Source: a virus. Taken from it: 31,071 bases of DNA. Every line of letters begins with the position of its first letter. Position 1 is the stretch's first letter. The stretch covers positions 1 to 31,071 of IMG/VR virus record IMGVR_UViG_3300006754_000079. One strand, written 5' to 3'. The notes under the pieces are model-generated. The model was not told the origin of the DNA. It saw only the letters and a list, made by a program, of their open reading frames with translations, and did not search any database. The position numbers were made by a program, and so were the translations under genes. Shown piece after piece: positions 21,001 through 29,123 of this stretch.

Positions 21001-23981
21001 AAAGGTGTTCGTGCACTAGGGTTTTCCTTGTTATATTTTTTCCATCTCTCTTTAATGAAGGTTGTCTCTGAAACATGAAGCAATTCATGGGCAATGTATT
21101 TATCTAAAATATCCTTTCTAGTCTCTGGAGCATCAATACCATTAAGCTCATTTGCGAGTGCATCGGCATCTATCTGCCACGCAATTGTAGGATCTTGGGT
21201 AACTCCCCTTATTACACCGACACGCATTGGCCTACCCCCATCAAGCTTTTTAATATCTAATACAATTTCTTGTTGGTTTTCCTGAGACGGCTTCCAAGAT
21301 TGGACGTACTTCTCAATTAGTGCAGCGTCTATCTCACCACTGAAGTCAGGGGAAAATATATTAGGAGGAGGTTGTGGTGATTCTTGAACCTGTGATTCTT
21401 GAACATCTGTATCTTCGCTCTGTAATTCTTGGGCAGCTTCTTCTTGGACTGTGTCCTCAGTTTTAACTTGCTCATCCCTAGCAGCTCGAAGTGCATCGGC
21501 ACTAATATCAAGACCGCTTTCTTGCAGGGCAATGGCAGCATTTTCAAATGCAATATCTTCAGCCTGTTTCTGTGGGTCGAAGGATTTACTCTGGGCTAAA
21601 GATTTAATTTTATCTAGACCTACTGTATAGTTACCAGCCAGAGTAACAGTACCACCCAATACTCCACCAAGACTCATGGCATACATTGAGTGGTTAATTC
21701 TATCGGCCATAGGTAGGAATTGATTTGTGGCACTAGTCTCTACAAAAGAGTTAACAAATTCATCAAGTCCTTCTTCAAGTCCCTCATGTACGGCTCCTCT
21801 AATAGTGCGTCCGAACACCCCTTTCCCTTCAGCAGATACTAATTCTAATATCTTATTTTTAAGTGGCTTCTTTAATAGTGCTTTAGTTGTACTATCATTG
21901 ATCCACTCTGCTCCACCTATACTTTTAAGAGAGTTCTTTAGCTGTCGGTATGTAACCATCTTGGTCACAATATCTTCTGCACCACCCATATTGAGGGCAG
22001 AGAATCCAGTAACTATAGCTCCTGTAATAGTACCCCCAACTAATCCTGGGCCTAAAGATTTATCATGCTTCTCCTCATGAGACATGTCATCAGGAAGAGA
22101 ATTATATACTGTAGCATACGTTGCCCCCGCACTTCTGTTAGCGGCTGTAAGGAATAGTGAAGACCTAATGCCCATCTCTCTAGCTACAAGATCATTGTAA
22201 GCATTTAAAGCTGTCTTAGTTTTCGTGCTATCTATTCCAGACTCATCTATTAGTTGCCTAACCCTAGCACGGGTTGCTCGTCTAGCTTTACTGCCAGAGG
22301 TGCTATTAAGTATCTGAGAAGTTTTACTAGCAGCAATACTTTTAGCTTCAATAGATCCAATCTTTGATAACTTACCAAGCTTACTGAGGGCTCCCCCTAA
22401 TAAGAAAGTTGCTCCGATATCTGAAACCACTTGAGATGTAGTCGTAGCAAGGTCATACCCAAAGCCTAACTTCTCTCCAAATATACTGGCGGTTTGTTTC
22501 CTACTAGCTTCTTTCTTCTGGTGGTCCGCTAAGTATTTTGCGGAAGTCTCGTCTCCTAACATGGCTCCCAGAGAAGCACCAATACTTATAACAGCGTTAG
22601 GGATTGAGGCTCCCACACCACCCCACCAGTTCTTAGACTGGTCGTAGTTATCTTTGTTATTTATAAAGTTGTCATAAAAAGTTTCGGGGTTCTCACGCAA
22701 CCCATTTGGGTTTTCAGTTTTGTAAGCAGTCCACCGATCACCGACCACAGAATCAAGATGCTCTTGTGTCCACATCTTATCCATAGCGGGGAGTTGAGAG
22801 TTAATTATAAAGTTGCTTCTGGCAACTTTTAAAGACTGTCGTTGTCTGTCAGACAAGCGTTTATCCTGACTAATAATAGTATCAAAGTCTCCTCTCTTCA
22901 TTAACTCAGGGTGAGCTATGGGTAAACCCATTGGAGTTATGCGTATGTTGTTCTCATTATTATCAGAATCAAACTTAAACACGCCTTGATTATTTGCGTG
23001 GTTAATAGCTAACTCTTTAATTAGTTTAAACAATCTCTCATTGGAATACCGATGGGCATTGTCTGGATCTAGCCCTGACATTTGCACATCCCCCCACCCT
23101 TCTCTCTTACCAATCTCCCTCATAAGGGTAGGCTGGATCTGAGCTATTTCTGGGGGTAGCTTATCAACCATAATCTGGTTAATATCTTCTGGCTTGTCAG
23201 CCCATAACTGACTCCACCAACTACCTTCTTTACGGTAGCTCTCAAGATCTATCGTGTTTTGAATTACGTCACTTATCTGTTGAGCCGTCTCTGATTCTGG
23301 ATTGAGGAGTAAGGTCTTTAAAGTATCTAGATCCCTCTTATCTATATCAGCTTGAAATTTTGTTTTGTTAGGAATACCTGACTCACCTAAACCTTCTGAT
23401 ACTTGCCATAAGTCTCTAGGGTCTATAGCTCCAGCGTGATAAGCTTCGAGAGCTTGGTTCCCAGAAGCTGTTAGTCTATCAGTAGTGGTTCCTTGGTTAT
23501 CATAATTACCAATGTGTACTACACCCATGTCCCCCTCTAGCACAGATGCATAAGGAATCTCCCCCGATTGAAGTAAGGCTTTCTTACTCCTATTTAAATA
23601 TTCGTTTTTCTTATTGTCTTCCAGACCTGCCCAATCTAAATGAGGGAACACACGGGATACTAAAGACGCTTCTTGGTTAGAGCCAAAAGCATATCCTGTG
23701 GACATGTTAGCAATAGCTCCATATTCCTCATCACTAACAGGATTGCCTCCAGTGTACCAATTGACATAGTAGTCTTGGATTTCGGATTCCTTTTGTTGTG
23801 TTAACTCTCCTCTCTTGAGAGACTCGACACGATAGTAATCAAGGTAATTGGGTAAGTCTTCTTGAGTAGGAGTGCCAGGAGTACTATTAGTTTTCTTCCA
23901 TTCGGGATATGCTAAATAAGATCCTAACTGTGTTGCAACTGGTGTTGCAGTGTATGATAAAGTAGAGCTGTCTGTTGCCAC
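18075..23981 (-). CDS. Giant internal virion protein with zincin-like motif
   Basis: 1968 aa, probably ejected into the host with the DNA. Visible parts: N-terminal Tyr/Trp/Asp-rich region (1-440), hydrophobic Gly-rich segments near 450-474 (GGVGASIPNAVISIGASLGA), 507-534, 640-663 and 768-788 that could insert into membranes, EGLEEGLDEFVNSF (about 733-746) as in other ejection proteins, Glu/Gln/Pro-rich linker (about 850-890), YIAHELLHVSETTF with H965-E966-H969 and later E1050/E1054 like a zinc peptidase, and a Lys/Glu-rich helical C-terminus. The end (IPKAIRQAMGEVELPAYNIV) looks like the usual approach to an LPD38 region, which follows after TAG 18077-18075. Confidence 0.75.
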   Translation of the reverse strand: MATDSSTLSYTATPVATQLGSYLAYPEWKKTNSTPGTPTQEDLPNYLDYYRVESLKRGELTQQKESEIQDYYVNWYTGGNPVSDEEYGAIANMSTGYAFGSNQEASLVSRVFPHLDWAGLEDNKKNEYLNRSKKALLQSGEIPYASVLEGDMGVVHIGNYDNQGTTTDRLTASGNQALEAYHAGAIDPRDLWQVSEGLGESGIPNKTKFQADIDKRDLDTLKTLLLNPESETAQQISDVIQNTIDLESYRKEGSWWSQLWADKPEDINQIMVDKLPPEIAQIQPTLMREIGKREGWGDVQMSGLDPDNAHRYSNERLFKLIKELAINHANNQGVFKFDSDNNENNIRITPMGLPIAHPELMKRGDFDTIISQDKRLSDRQRQSLKVARSNFIINSQLPAMDKMWTQEHLDSVVGDRWTAYKTENPNGLRENPETFYDNFINNKDNYDQSKNWWGGVGASIPNAVISIGASLGAMLGDETSAKYLADHQKKEASRKQTASIFGEKLGFGYDLATTTSQVVSDIGATFLLGGALSKLGKLSKIGSIEAKSIAASKTSQILNSTSGSKARRATRARVRQLIDESGIDSTKTKTALNAYNDLVAREMGIRSSLFLTAANRSAGATYATVYNSLPDDMSHEEKHDKSLGPGLVGGTITGAIVTGFSALNMGGAEDIVTKMVTYRQLKNSLKSIGGAEWINDSTTKALLKKPLKNKILELVSAEGKGVFGRTIRGAVHEGLEEGLDEFVNSFVETSATNQFLPMADRINHSMYAMSLGGVLGGTVTLAGNYTVGLDKIKSLAQSKSFDPQKQAEDIAFENAAIALQESGLDISADALRAARDEQVKTEDTVQEEAAQELQSEDTDVQESQVQESPQPPPNIFSPDFSGEIDAALIEKYVQSWKPSQENQQEIVLDIKKLDGGRPMRVGVIRGVTQDPTIAWQIDADALANELNGIDAPETRKDILDKYIAHELLHVSETTFIKERWKKYNKENPSARTPFSDFYLAHQEKIYDSLLAQGNVPLRESVADHLKIEDLKDVYLPGEEADGDVQMSKDEIVSEFTRQFLEVSRDKGSTEGMADRFKGVSPEFLAFVQDVVEHTRGYVDPESSAVPSENQGVHENATKELREHLDGVEDFYVDILRSSLEGKVLDFNAAEPADIEAYMGADLQGEIAGATSERLADAEWESWAKAYDNTRLTGKDVDEQMLEQREEALIGMFKAHLLANGNLQLTEASVDALIEWYKQVEEDFVGKDAPEKVESIQTKGVTRFKTNDSGVKVPTEVYKEIRKAIINADSTLLAVPLKPVLKASSFLEALTISLSPEKLSEGEMLTLVYNTPPSKVYKLLNHVAPDIGILENASMDAKGVASSMNSLMAAIEEGSELDFSYDYRTKFTHTPIVVNGNVAKVNVYGLATLIHEATTVKGAKKLIEGQLHLKELEATLLETVEADVITEIANEVGPQMLSLLSKESNDTLNTMFLENEKGRKRTILDDNGDIRPDAAQFVISNIIKKYSSEALSSSYNLRNTFSLLNAFPSLKALAIQSLEATIADADTNIATVGRLKKAKLHLEAGQFKDNHAKTLSLPADRDYQLNFIRTVVATSADPNEEGEIDEEKSGLEQRLEVPIGDIGAYSSPANQKTGWIKKFWQLFLGNVDPRWKREQERRLSFLERVKAESEQYINAIDTAVKKIGGWTPEITALMQKASGRTDGNEVSEEFEAAADQVRIDKKDKAKRDESNDAQDLKKVFIEADAEFNEAIAEEKIRVSKENKRITNAAIAELANLSPELADHVRSARAKITEASQLIAKKLEATGLKQFADIKLRFDAQEGFYLTRTYKIFRDAKYSAAIKDKDVKSLDKINLDVLRVKAGKEMVAEQRRKMISQAIAKQDKLAIEENNLEWLRKSELLKNEEVESRLEERGEQLFKEISDQEFADYFIDHIKDYGVDETDIIKKKKKIPKAIRQAMGEVELPAYNIV

Positions 23982-24003
23982 AACAAAGTATTATATGGTT
24001 TAA

Positions 24004-25053
24004 TTATCTAGATGGTATTCCTAATGTGTCTAAAGAAGCAGATGATCGTGCGCTAGGGTTTCTCCTGCCGCTTTGTCTAGCCCCTGGTATGCCTCCTTGT
24101 GCTTTTGTCATTTCAAACAAAATACTTCTGATATTAGCAATAGGGGATTCTAGAGCGGAAGACCCCCAAGGATCTTCTGAAGCTGGCGGTGGGTTCTGCG
24201 CCCAATTTTGTAAATCTTTAAAGGCTTTGATTTCAGTTAGCCCCGAACTTCTAGCTATAGGCAGTAGCGTTTCCGTAAACGCCAACACACCTGCATGGCT
24301 TGGGTCATCTAAAGCACTGTCTGCATGAGAGTTAAGGGCTCTTAATTGATCTTTATATGAGGCTTCTTGTTTAGCTTGAGCTTCATCCCTTTGCTTTTTA
24401 GCAGCGGCTTGCAATGCCCCTTGTCTAAGATCTTCATCAACAATACCCATAGAATCAAACGTGCTCCCTATCGCTTCTGTAGACCCAGAGCTTATGGCAT
24501 CGGAAAGAACTTTAGATTGAGCCTGTACTAAGTTAGGATTCTTTTGGGTGGACTGATAGTGAGTAGTCATATCCATTAACCGCTTTCCAGTAGCTGTGTT
24601 AGTGAACTCTGGGTTAGACAAGAAAACTCCATAAACACCACTAGATTTATCTTGGGCGGGGGCCTTCGATTCTAGGATAGAAGTTATCCTACCAGCAATT
24701 TCCCCATACTTTTCTTGAGCTTCCTTCTCCATACGAGCTGCTTCTTCAGAAGATTTTAAATCGGCTCTAAGTTTTTCTGCTGCCAAAGATCTTGATGCAG
24801 TTAAAGCATCAGCACTTCTCTGCTTAGAAATAGCAGAATCCATAGCATCTAATTTTCCCCCATAAGATGCCCGCAAACGAGCCCCATCCCGCATGCCTAA
24901 TGACATCGCAAATATGTCGCTCTTTAGAGCTTGTATATCCTTAGTCCCAAAATCGATATTGGGATCTGCAATAGACATCTGAGCATCGCCTATTAAAAAA
25001 TCAAACTGTTTGCCCATAGCATCATAAGGGCTTTGGGTTTGTGCTCTAGCCAT
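24004..25053 (-). CDS. Coiled-coil internal virion protein
   Basis: 349 aa. ATG 25053 is preferred over an in-frame ATG 25122 because it sits one base after the preceding stop with GGAGGAAA upstream. Ala/Lys/Glu/Ser-rich throughout, with long coiled coils (about 60-110: RSADALTASRSLAAEKLRAD, SSEEAARMEKEAQEKYGEI) and an Arg/Ser-rich tail (RQSGRRNPSARSSASLDTLG). Position between the 471-aa and giant proteins matches the trio of ejection proteins in podoviruses (compare P22 gp7/gp20/gp16 or T7 gp14-16 by role, not by homology). It probably scaffolds or extends the DNA-delivery tube. No enzymatic motif. Confidence 0.6.
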   Translation of the reverse strand: MARAQTQSPYDAMGKQFDFLIGDAQMSIADPNIDFGTKDIQALKSDIFAMSLGMRDGARLRASYGGKLDAMDSAISKQRSADALTASRSLAAEKLRADLKSSEEAARMEKEAQEKYGEIAGRITSILESKAPAQDKSSGVYGVFLSNPEFTNTATGKRLMDMTTHYQSTQKNPNLVQAQSKVLSDAISSGSTEAIGSTFDSMGIVDEDLRQGALQAAAKKQRDEAQAKQEASYKDQLRALNSHADSALDDPSHAGVLAFTETLLPIARSSGLTEIKAFKDLQNWAQNPPPASEDPWGSSALESPIANIRSILFEMTKAQGGIPGARQSGRRNPSARSSASLDTLGIPSR

Positions 25054-25054
25054 T

Positions 25055-26470
25055 TTATCTGTACTTTCCTCCTCCAGCAACACTCTTCCACCAATCAGCA
25101 ACTCCCTGTTCAACGGGTTCAAGCCAATCTTCTCTCTTTTGAGTTGCCCATGATCTTTTCTTTTTCATATGATCTCTATGCTCCTGCAAAACTTTCTGAT
25201 CATCTTTAGCTGCTGCCTCTGCCTGTTCTTCTGCGGCAATTAGTTTATCCCCGAAAGCTTCATCTTGTTTTTTCCGTTCGGCTTTACCCACCTCTTCTCT
25301 TTTTGCAGCGGCCTCCATCCAATCAGAATAGGCTTCATTTTCTGCAAGCCCCATATCTTCTAATTCTTTTTTAGCTCCCTTCAAAGAAGCCTCCATTTCC
25401 AGTGGTTTAAAATCTTCACCTTCAGGCTTAAATTCTTTTGGTCCTTGATAACCTTTTGGCATGCCCTCTTTCATCCTGTCACCCCTTCTACGCAATGCCG
25501 CAGTAGGAAGCACTTCGTCTTGCCTATCAATAGCCCTTTGGATATTCCAGTCATCAATGCTTGCTTCCCTATTGGCATCAGCTTGGGCTAACTCTGCATC
25601 TGCAAAATCTTTCTTCTTTTGATGTACGGCTTTTCTGTAAGTGTTTCTAAGGACTCCCCTAACATCGTCTTTAGTAAATGAATGATCTCCTAGTTTACTT
25701 CCTTCACGTATAATAGCTTGAAGTTTATCGGGGTTCTTACTCCAATAATCAGGGTCCGCATTGCCCGCCCTAGACATTGCATTAATAAGTCTGTTGCCTA
25801 ATTGTTCTCTTCTAGCTTTTTGTGTCTTACCTAGGTTCTCCTCCAAATCAAATATTTGATCTTTTAAGACTTTCTTCCTATCCTGCCAACCTTCTTTCAT
25901 AAGAGGGGTATCAACATCAGCTTGTCTCGTCTTTTCCGCTTCTTCTTTGGCTTTCTCCCTAACTTGTGGTTGGTCATCAATCATCTTCTCCATTGCTTCC
26001 TGCCTAGCTGTCTCACGATCTTCAACTGCCTCTGCCAATTGGCGAACGTCTGAGCCTTTTAAACCTTCTGCAAATTCTGGTTCTGGTTTGGCCAGAGAAA
26101 CCGTCCTAAGAATAGGTCTTCTTTTGAGATATTCTTTACCATATCTTTTAGTAAGCCCTTGGAGTCTACCACCTTTGAGTTGAGGCCAAAAATCTGCTGC
26201 TGTCTTGCCCGCTGGTGCACCCCCCATACGAAGAGGAGCCCCCCCTTTTTCAATAAGTTTTTTAGTACCCTTAACTCCTAATTTTCCTGCTGTAACACCT
26301 AACCCAGCCCCTGGAATTGCTTGAGCCATACGGAGGCCAGCTCCCAAGGCATCTCCCCTAACCACAGATATCCCAGCATTGGCTAAGTCAACTATGTTTC
26401 CCACGAGAGGGACAGCCCCTGCAAGGTCCAGCCCAAATTGAATATTATCCCAGAAAGATTTCGATGCCAT
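25055..26470 (-). CDS. Virion protein with pre-toxin-like glycine-rich N-terminus
   Basis: 471 aa. Residues 8-70 are hydrophobic and Gly/Ala-rich (FGLDLAGAVPLVGNIVDLAN, GDALGAGLRMAQAIPGAGLG). The pattern f-x-L-D-x-x-G-x-V-P-x-V-G-x-x-x-D-x-x-N-x-x-x-x-x-x-x-G-D-x-x-G-A-x-L-x-x-A-x-x-I-P-G-x-G resembles the pre-toxin membrane segment of polymorphic toxins. The rest is a very charged Lys/Glu/Arg/Ala coiled coil (about 110-450) ending WWKSVAGGGKYR. Such a membrane-active head on a coiled coil fits a DNA-ejection protein. There is no toxin domain. First gene after the terminase, 144 bases away, behind the 13-bp inverted repeat. Confidence 0.6.
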   Translation of the reverse strand: MASKSFWDNIQFGLDLAGAVPLVGNIVDLANAGISVVRGDALGAGLRMAQAIPGAGLGVTAGKLGVKGTKKLIEKGGAPLRMGGAPAGKTAADFWPQLKGGRLQGLTKRYGKEYLKRRPILRTVSLAKPEPEFAEGLKGSDVRQLAEAVEDRETARQEAMEKMIDDQPQVREKAKEEAEKTRQADVDTPLMKEGWQDRKKVLKDQIFDLEENLGKTQKARREQLGNRLINAMSRAGNADPDYWSKNPDKLQAIIREGSKLGDHSFTKDDVRGVLRNTYRKAVHQKKKDFADAELAQADANREASIDDWNIQRAIDRQDEVLPTAALRRRGDRMKEGMPKGYQGPKEFKPEGEDFKPLEMEASLKGAKKELEDMGLAENEAYSDWMEAAAKREEVGKAERKKQDEAFGDKLIAAEEQAEAAAKDDQKVLQEHRDHMKKKRSWATQKREDWLEPVEQGVADWWKSVAGGGKYR

Positions 26471-26557
26471 TATATAGAAAGTGTTGGATTAGAGTGCATA
26501 AGAAGAATCCTTAAATTTAAGGTTGAATTACCGTAAGTCAAACAACCTCCAGTAGTA

Positions 26558-26596
26558 GTTAAGCAGTTTAATACATATTGATATAAACTGCTTAAC
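26558..26596. repeat. Perfect 13-bp inverted repeat, candidate operator
   Basis: GTTAAGCAGTTTA (26558-26570) and TAAACTGCTTAAC (26584-26596) are perfect inverted repeats around a 13-base AT-rich spacer. It lies 18 bases downstream of the terminase stop and about 88 bases upstream of the 471-aa gene. No U tract follows on either strand, so a terminator is unlikely. The left arm is part of AAGCAGTTTAATA, which also occurs at the leftward promoter near 4638-4650. Confidence 0.85.
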
Positions 26597-26614
26597 AGGT
26601 GTATGTAATATTTA

Positions 26615-28411
26615 TTAGTCAACTAATGTCTCCGTCGATAAAATTTGTGAAAGGTCTTTCAGACTTTTTCTTTTTTGGAAACTTCCTTGTGAATTTTTCT
26701 TTGGTGGGTCAACTGCAACCAGTCCATGACGTTGTCTTGCTAAGTCTAAACACAAGAATGCGGCATCAGCTAAGTCAGGGGACTGCCCAAACCTGCCTTT
26801 GTAAGACAGTTTAGGCTCTAACTTCATCTTTAAATTAGATGAATTTTTAATTACATCATAATGCCTACTTGTTATTTCTTTAGCCAATTCAGAATTTATA
26901 CCGTACAATTGTTTTGTTCGGCATAGCTCTTTCCCCACAAACCACAACTCACTTACCCTATTAAAATATAAATCAGAACCTATTTCCCTGCTCTTAGAGC
27001 TAACCCTTTTATCAGATGCCTTCCCTCCAAACGAAACACGAAGAATGTCTTCCCCAAACTCCGTTGCAAGAACATCAGCTAGTGGCTGGCCAGCCCCTGT
27101 TGCATCAATCGCAAAATTTGAAGGAGTCACCTTCCTCTTATCACAATGCTCTTTTACTAAACGAGCTATCTGATAAGAACGAGGGACCGCTTTGTTGGTG
27201 GCATCGTCATTAATTTGTACCGCTTCAGTTAGAAGACAGGCAAACTGTCCTGTTTTGTCCACGCCTACTTCACCAAAATAAATTATAGATCGGTCACCTC
27301 CTGTAGTAAATGCAGGGTCAAACCCAGCAATATTAATAGGCTTCCCACTCCATTCGGGTTTCCCCATAGCTCCAGATTTAACTAACTCAGCCTCTGTATA
27401 TACCGTTTCAGTCTCTTCACTATCAAAAAAGATTGCTCGTACCATTCGCATATACCCCCTGCTCTGCCTCCCCAACAATTCCGCATCTTCTTGGAGCTTC
27501 TCTTCTGTGGGTAGCCAAGGATATTTAGTCTCTCCTGCTAACACGTTTGGAGATCTTTCACCATCCAACCGTATATATTTACCACCCCATTTAGTTTCCC
27601 ATGTATCATCGAGCTCAATATTTATATTCTCCCACGAATCTTTAGGCTCGCTCCATACACCAAAGGCATCAAAACGGGAGGACGGGTTGCTCATTCCTAT
27701 CAAAGAGAAGGAAGGGTTTTTAGATAAGTTAGATAGACCTGCGTTTAATATGGCTTCACTAAGTTCACTTAACTCATCGGCTATTAGTATAACATTTTTC
27801 TGCTTAATACCTATGAACTTACCTACTGCTTCCCTAGTCTTGGACTTCTCCGCAGCTATCAAAGATAGTCCTGCCCTCTCGAACAGTGTTCCTTGATCAT
27901 TGATATATGCAACATTACCAATGGAATCACGAATCTTGAATGGGGCATTATCCTTCTTGAGCCCATGCATTAAACTGATTACTGAACCCCAGATCCTTTT
28001 CCTCGCTTCACGCAACGTGGTCGAGGTTAACAGGACCAGAGTTTCATCAGGTTTTGCTAGCCAATTTATAATACCCCATGCAGCCATTGTATGGGACTTA
28101 CCACTAGAGGCAGCTCCCCCTACTGCTACATATTTATTTTCAATAGCAGCTTTAATTATTTCTTCTGCCCAAGGATGTCTAACCATTAATGGATCTACCA
28201 TCTCCTCTTTATTCCAAAGCTCATCACACACCCTCCAAAAATAATATTCTTTCATTGCAGGTTGTACGCATTCTCTAAATGCAATTATAAGAAGATATAC
28301 AAGGCTTTCATCCCCAGGATATAGTTCTTCTTCATAAGAAAACTTCCATACAACACCACCATCTACTTCGGTAAGTTGAGGTTCCCAAGATTCTATTACT
28401 TCTGTAAGCAT
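26615..28411 (-). CDS. terL: Terminase large subunit
   Basis: 598 aa. The ATPase-nuclease motor that packages phage DNA into the procapsid through the portal. Walker A GGAASSGKSH (98-107), Walker B NVILIADELSE (206-216, D212/E213), then an RNase H-fold nuclease: NIAGFDPAFTTGG (360-372, D365), NFAIDATGAG (432-441, D436) and QSPDLADAAFL (543-553, D546/D549). The ATPase coupling segment LIGMSNPSSRF follows Walker B as usual. It is transcribed leftwards ahead of the ejection genes; its ATG 28411 is 43 bases from the divergent gene start. No small terminase is found next to it on the same strand. Confidence 0.95.
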   Translation of the reverse strand: MLTEVIESWEPQLTEVDGGVVWKFSYEEELYPGDESLVYLLIIAFRECVQPAMKEYYFWRVCDELWNKEEMVDPLMVRHPWAEEIIKAAIENKYVAVGGAASSGKSHTMAAWGIINWLAKPDETLVLLTSTTLREARKRIWGSVISLMHGLKKDNAPFKIRDSIGNVAYINDQGTLFERAGLSLIAAEKSKTREAVGKFIGIKQKNVILIADELSELSEAILNAGLSNLSKNPSFSLIGMSNPSSRFDAFGVWSEPKDSWENINIELDDTWETKWGGKYIRLDGERSPNVLAGETKYPWLPTEEKLQEDAELLGRQSRGYMRMVRAIFFDSEETETVYTEAELVKSGAMGKPEWSGKPINIAGFDPAFTTGGDRSIIYFGEVGVDKTGQFACLLTEAVQINDDATNKAVPRSYQIARLVKEHCDKRKVTPSNFAIDATGAGQPLADVLATEFGEDILRVSFGGKASDKRVSSKSREIGSDLYFNRVSELWFVGKELCRTKQLYGINSELAKEITSRHYDVIKNSSNLKMKLEPKLSYKGRFGQSPDLADAAFLCLDLARQRHGLVAVDPPKKNSQGSFQKRKSLKDLSQILSTETLVD

Positions 28412-28416
28412 GCTAC

Positions 28417-28445
28417 TTGAATTATAACTATTATAATAGTATATA
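28417..28445 (+). promoter_or_regulatory. Promoter region between terminase and HTH gene
   Basis: On the plus strand TTGAAT (28417-28422), 17 bases, TATATA (28440-28445), giving a start near 28452. On the minus strand TATAAT lies at 28435-28430 with TAGTCA at 28458-28453, 17 bases away, for terminase. Two promoters thus overlap within 44 bases; the start codons are 28411 (minus) and 28455 (plus). Confidence 0.45.
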
Positions 28446-28454
28446 TTATGTAGT

Positions 28455-29123
28455 TTGACTAAAAGAAATAAAGAATTAGAACGGGCTGCAGTTATTGAGC
28501 TTTATCAAAAGGGCAAATCTAAAGCCCATATAGGGAGAACTGTGGGTGTTTCACAGCCAACTATACGTAGATGGTTGGATGAGGAAGGTCTTACAGGGCC
28601 AAAGAAATTGGAAGACTCCGATGCAAAGACGCAGATACAGGAAAAGGTTGTGGAGATGTATCAGGAGGGTTCTTCTTTAAAACATATAGCATCAACTTTT
28701 GAAGTATCAAAGACGGCTGTAACAAAATGGCTGAAAAAGGCAGGGGTGTACAAAAGTAGAGAAGATAAGCAGGAGCAAGTTTTAGAGCAAGTTAAAGCGG
28801 CTCTAACTGACAGAGAAGGGTTAGCTAGGATACTAGAATCTACTGACCTAAACTATGAAGAGTCCCAAAAAATCACCTTGGCTTGTATTAATAAATATAG
28901 GGCAGATTTGTTGAGGGGGAAAGATACTCCAGGGCTCAACCCATTTTTAAAAGCTTCAGAGGTAATTAATAAAATGAATAATGGAGGACGGGCTATTGAG
29001 TCAAGGGGTCGCCTTACGCTGAACTTAGAGGTAAATAAGAAAAAATGGAAGAGTCAGGTAATTGATGCTGAAGTAGAAGAAGTCGATCTAGAAGTAGAAG
29101 AACCAACAACTGAATCAGAATAA
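28455..29123 (+). CDS. Double helix-turn-helix DNA-binding protein, possible small terminase
   Basis: 222 aa. Two tandem Hin-recombinase-type HTH units: LYQKGKSKAHIGRTVGVSQP then TIRRWL (about 15-40), and MYQEGSSLKHIASTFEVSKT then AVTKWLKKAG (about 68-97). After a coiled middle (DREGLARILESTDLNYEESQ) the protein ends in a very acidic tail (DAEVEEVDLEVEEPTTESE). HTH head, helical oligomerisation part and acidic end resemble small terminase subunits, and the gene is divergent from large terminase; a transcription regulator is equally possible. TTG 28455 is the only start, since a TAG lies at 28437-28439 and no ATG occurs before residue 68. No ribosome site is visible. Confidence 0.6.
   Translation: MTKRNKELERAAVIELYQKGKSKAHIGRTVGVSQPTIRRWLDEEGLTGPKKLEDSDAKTQIQEKVVEMYQEGSSLKHIASTFEVSKTAVTKWLKKAGVYKSREDKQEQVLEQVKAALTDREGLARILESTDLNYEESQKITLACINKYRADLLRGKDTPGLNPFLKASEVINKMNNGGRAIESRGRLTLNLEVNKKKWKSQVIDAEVEEVDLEVEEPTTESE

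Noticed and set aside
15861-23981. General reassignment of TAG to an amino acid in late genes
   Set aside because: Portal, terminase, scaffold-like and other late genes are open without in-frame TAG, and TAG ends several genes (341, 1555, 7057, 11475), so the single TAG at 18075 is an isolated case.
26558-26596. Rho-independent terminator for terminase
   Set aside because: Perfect stem but AT-rich, with a 13-base loop and no T run on the minus strand downstream; an operator fits better.
26599-26814. Plus-strand ORFs under terminase and under the other leftward genes
   Set aside because: Reverse-strand shadows of well-supported genes; no ribosome sites, and composition follows the complementary codons.
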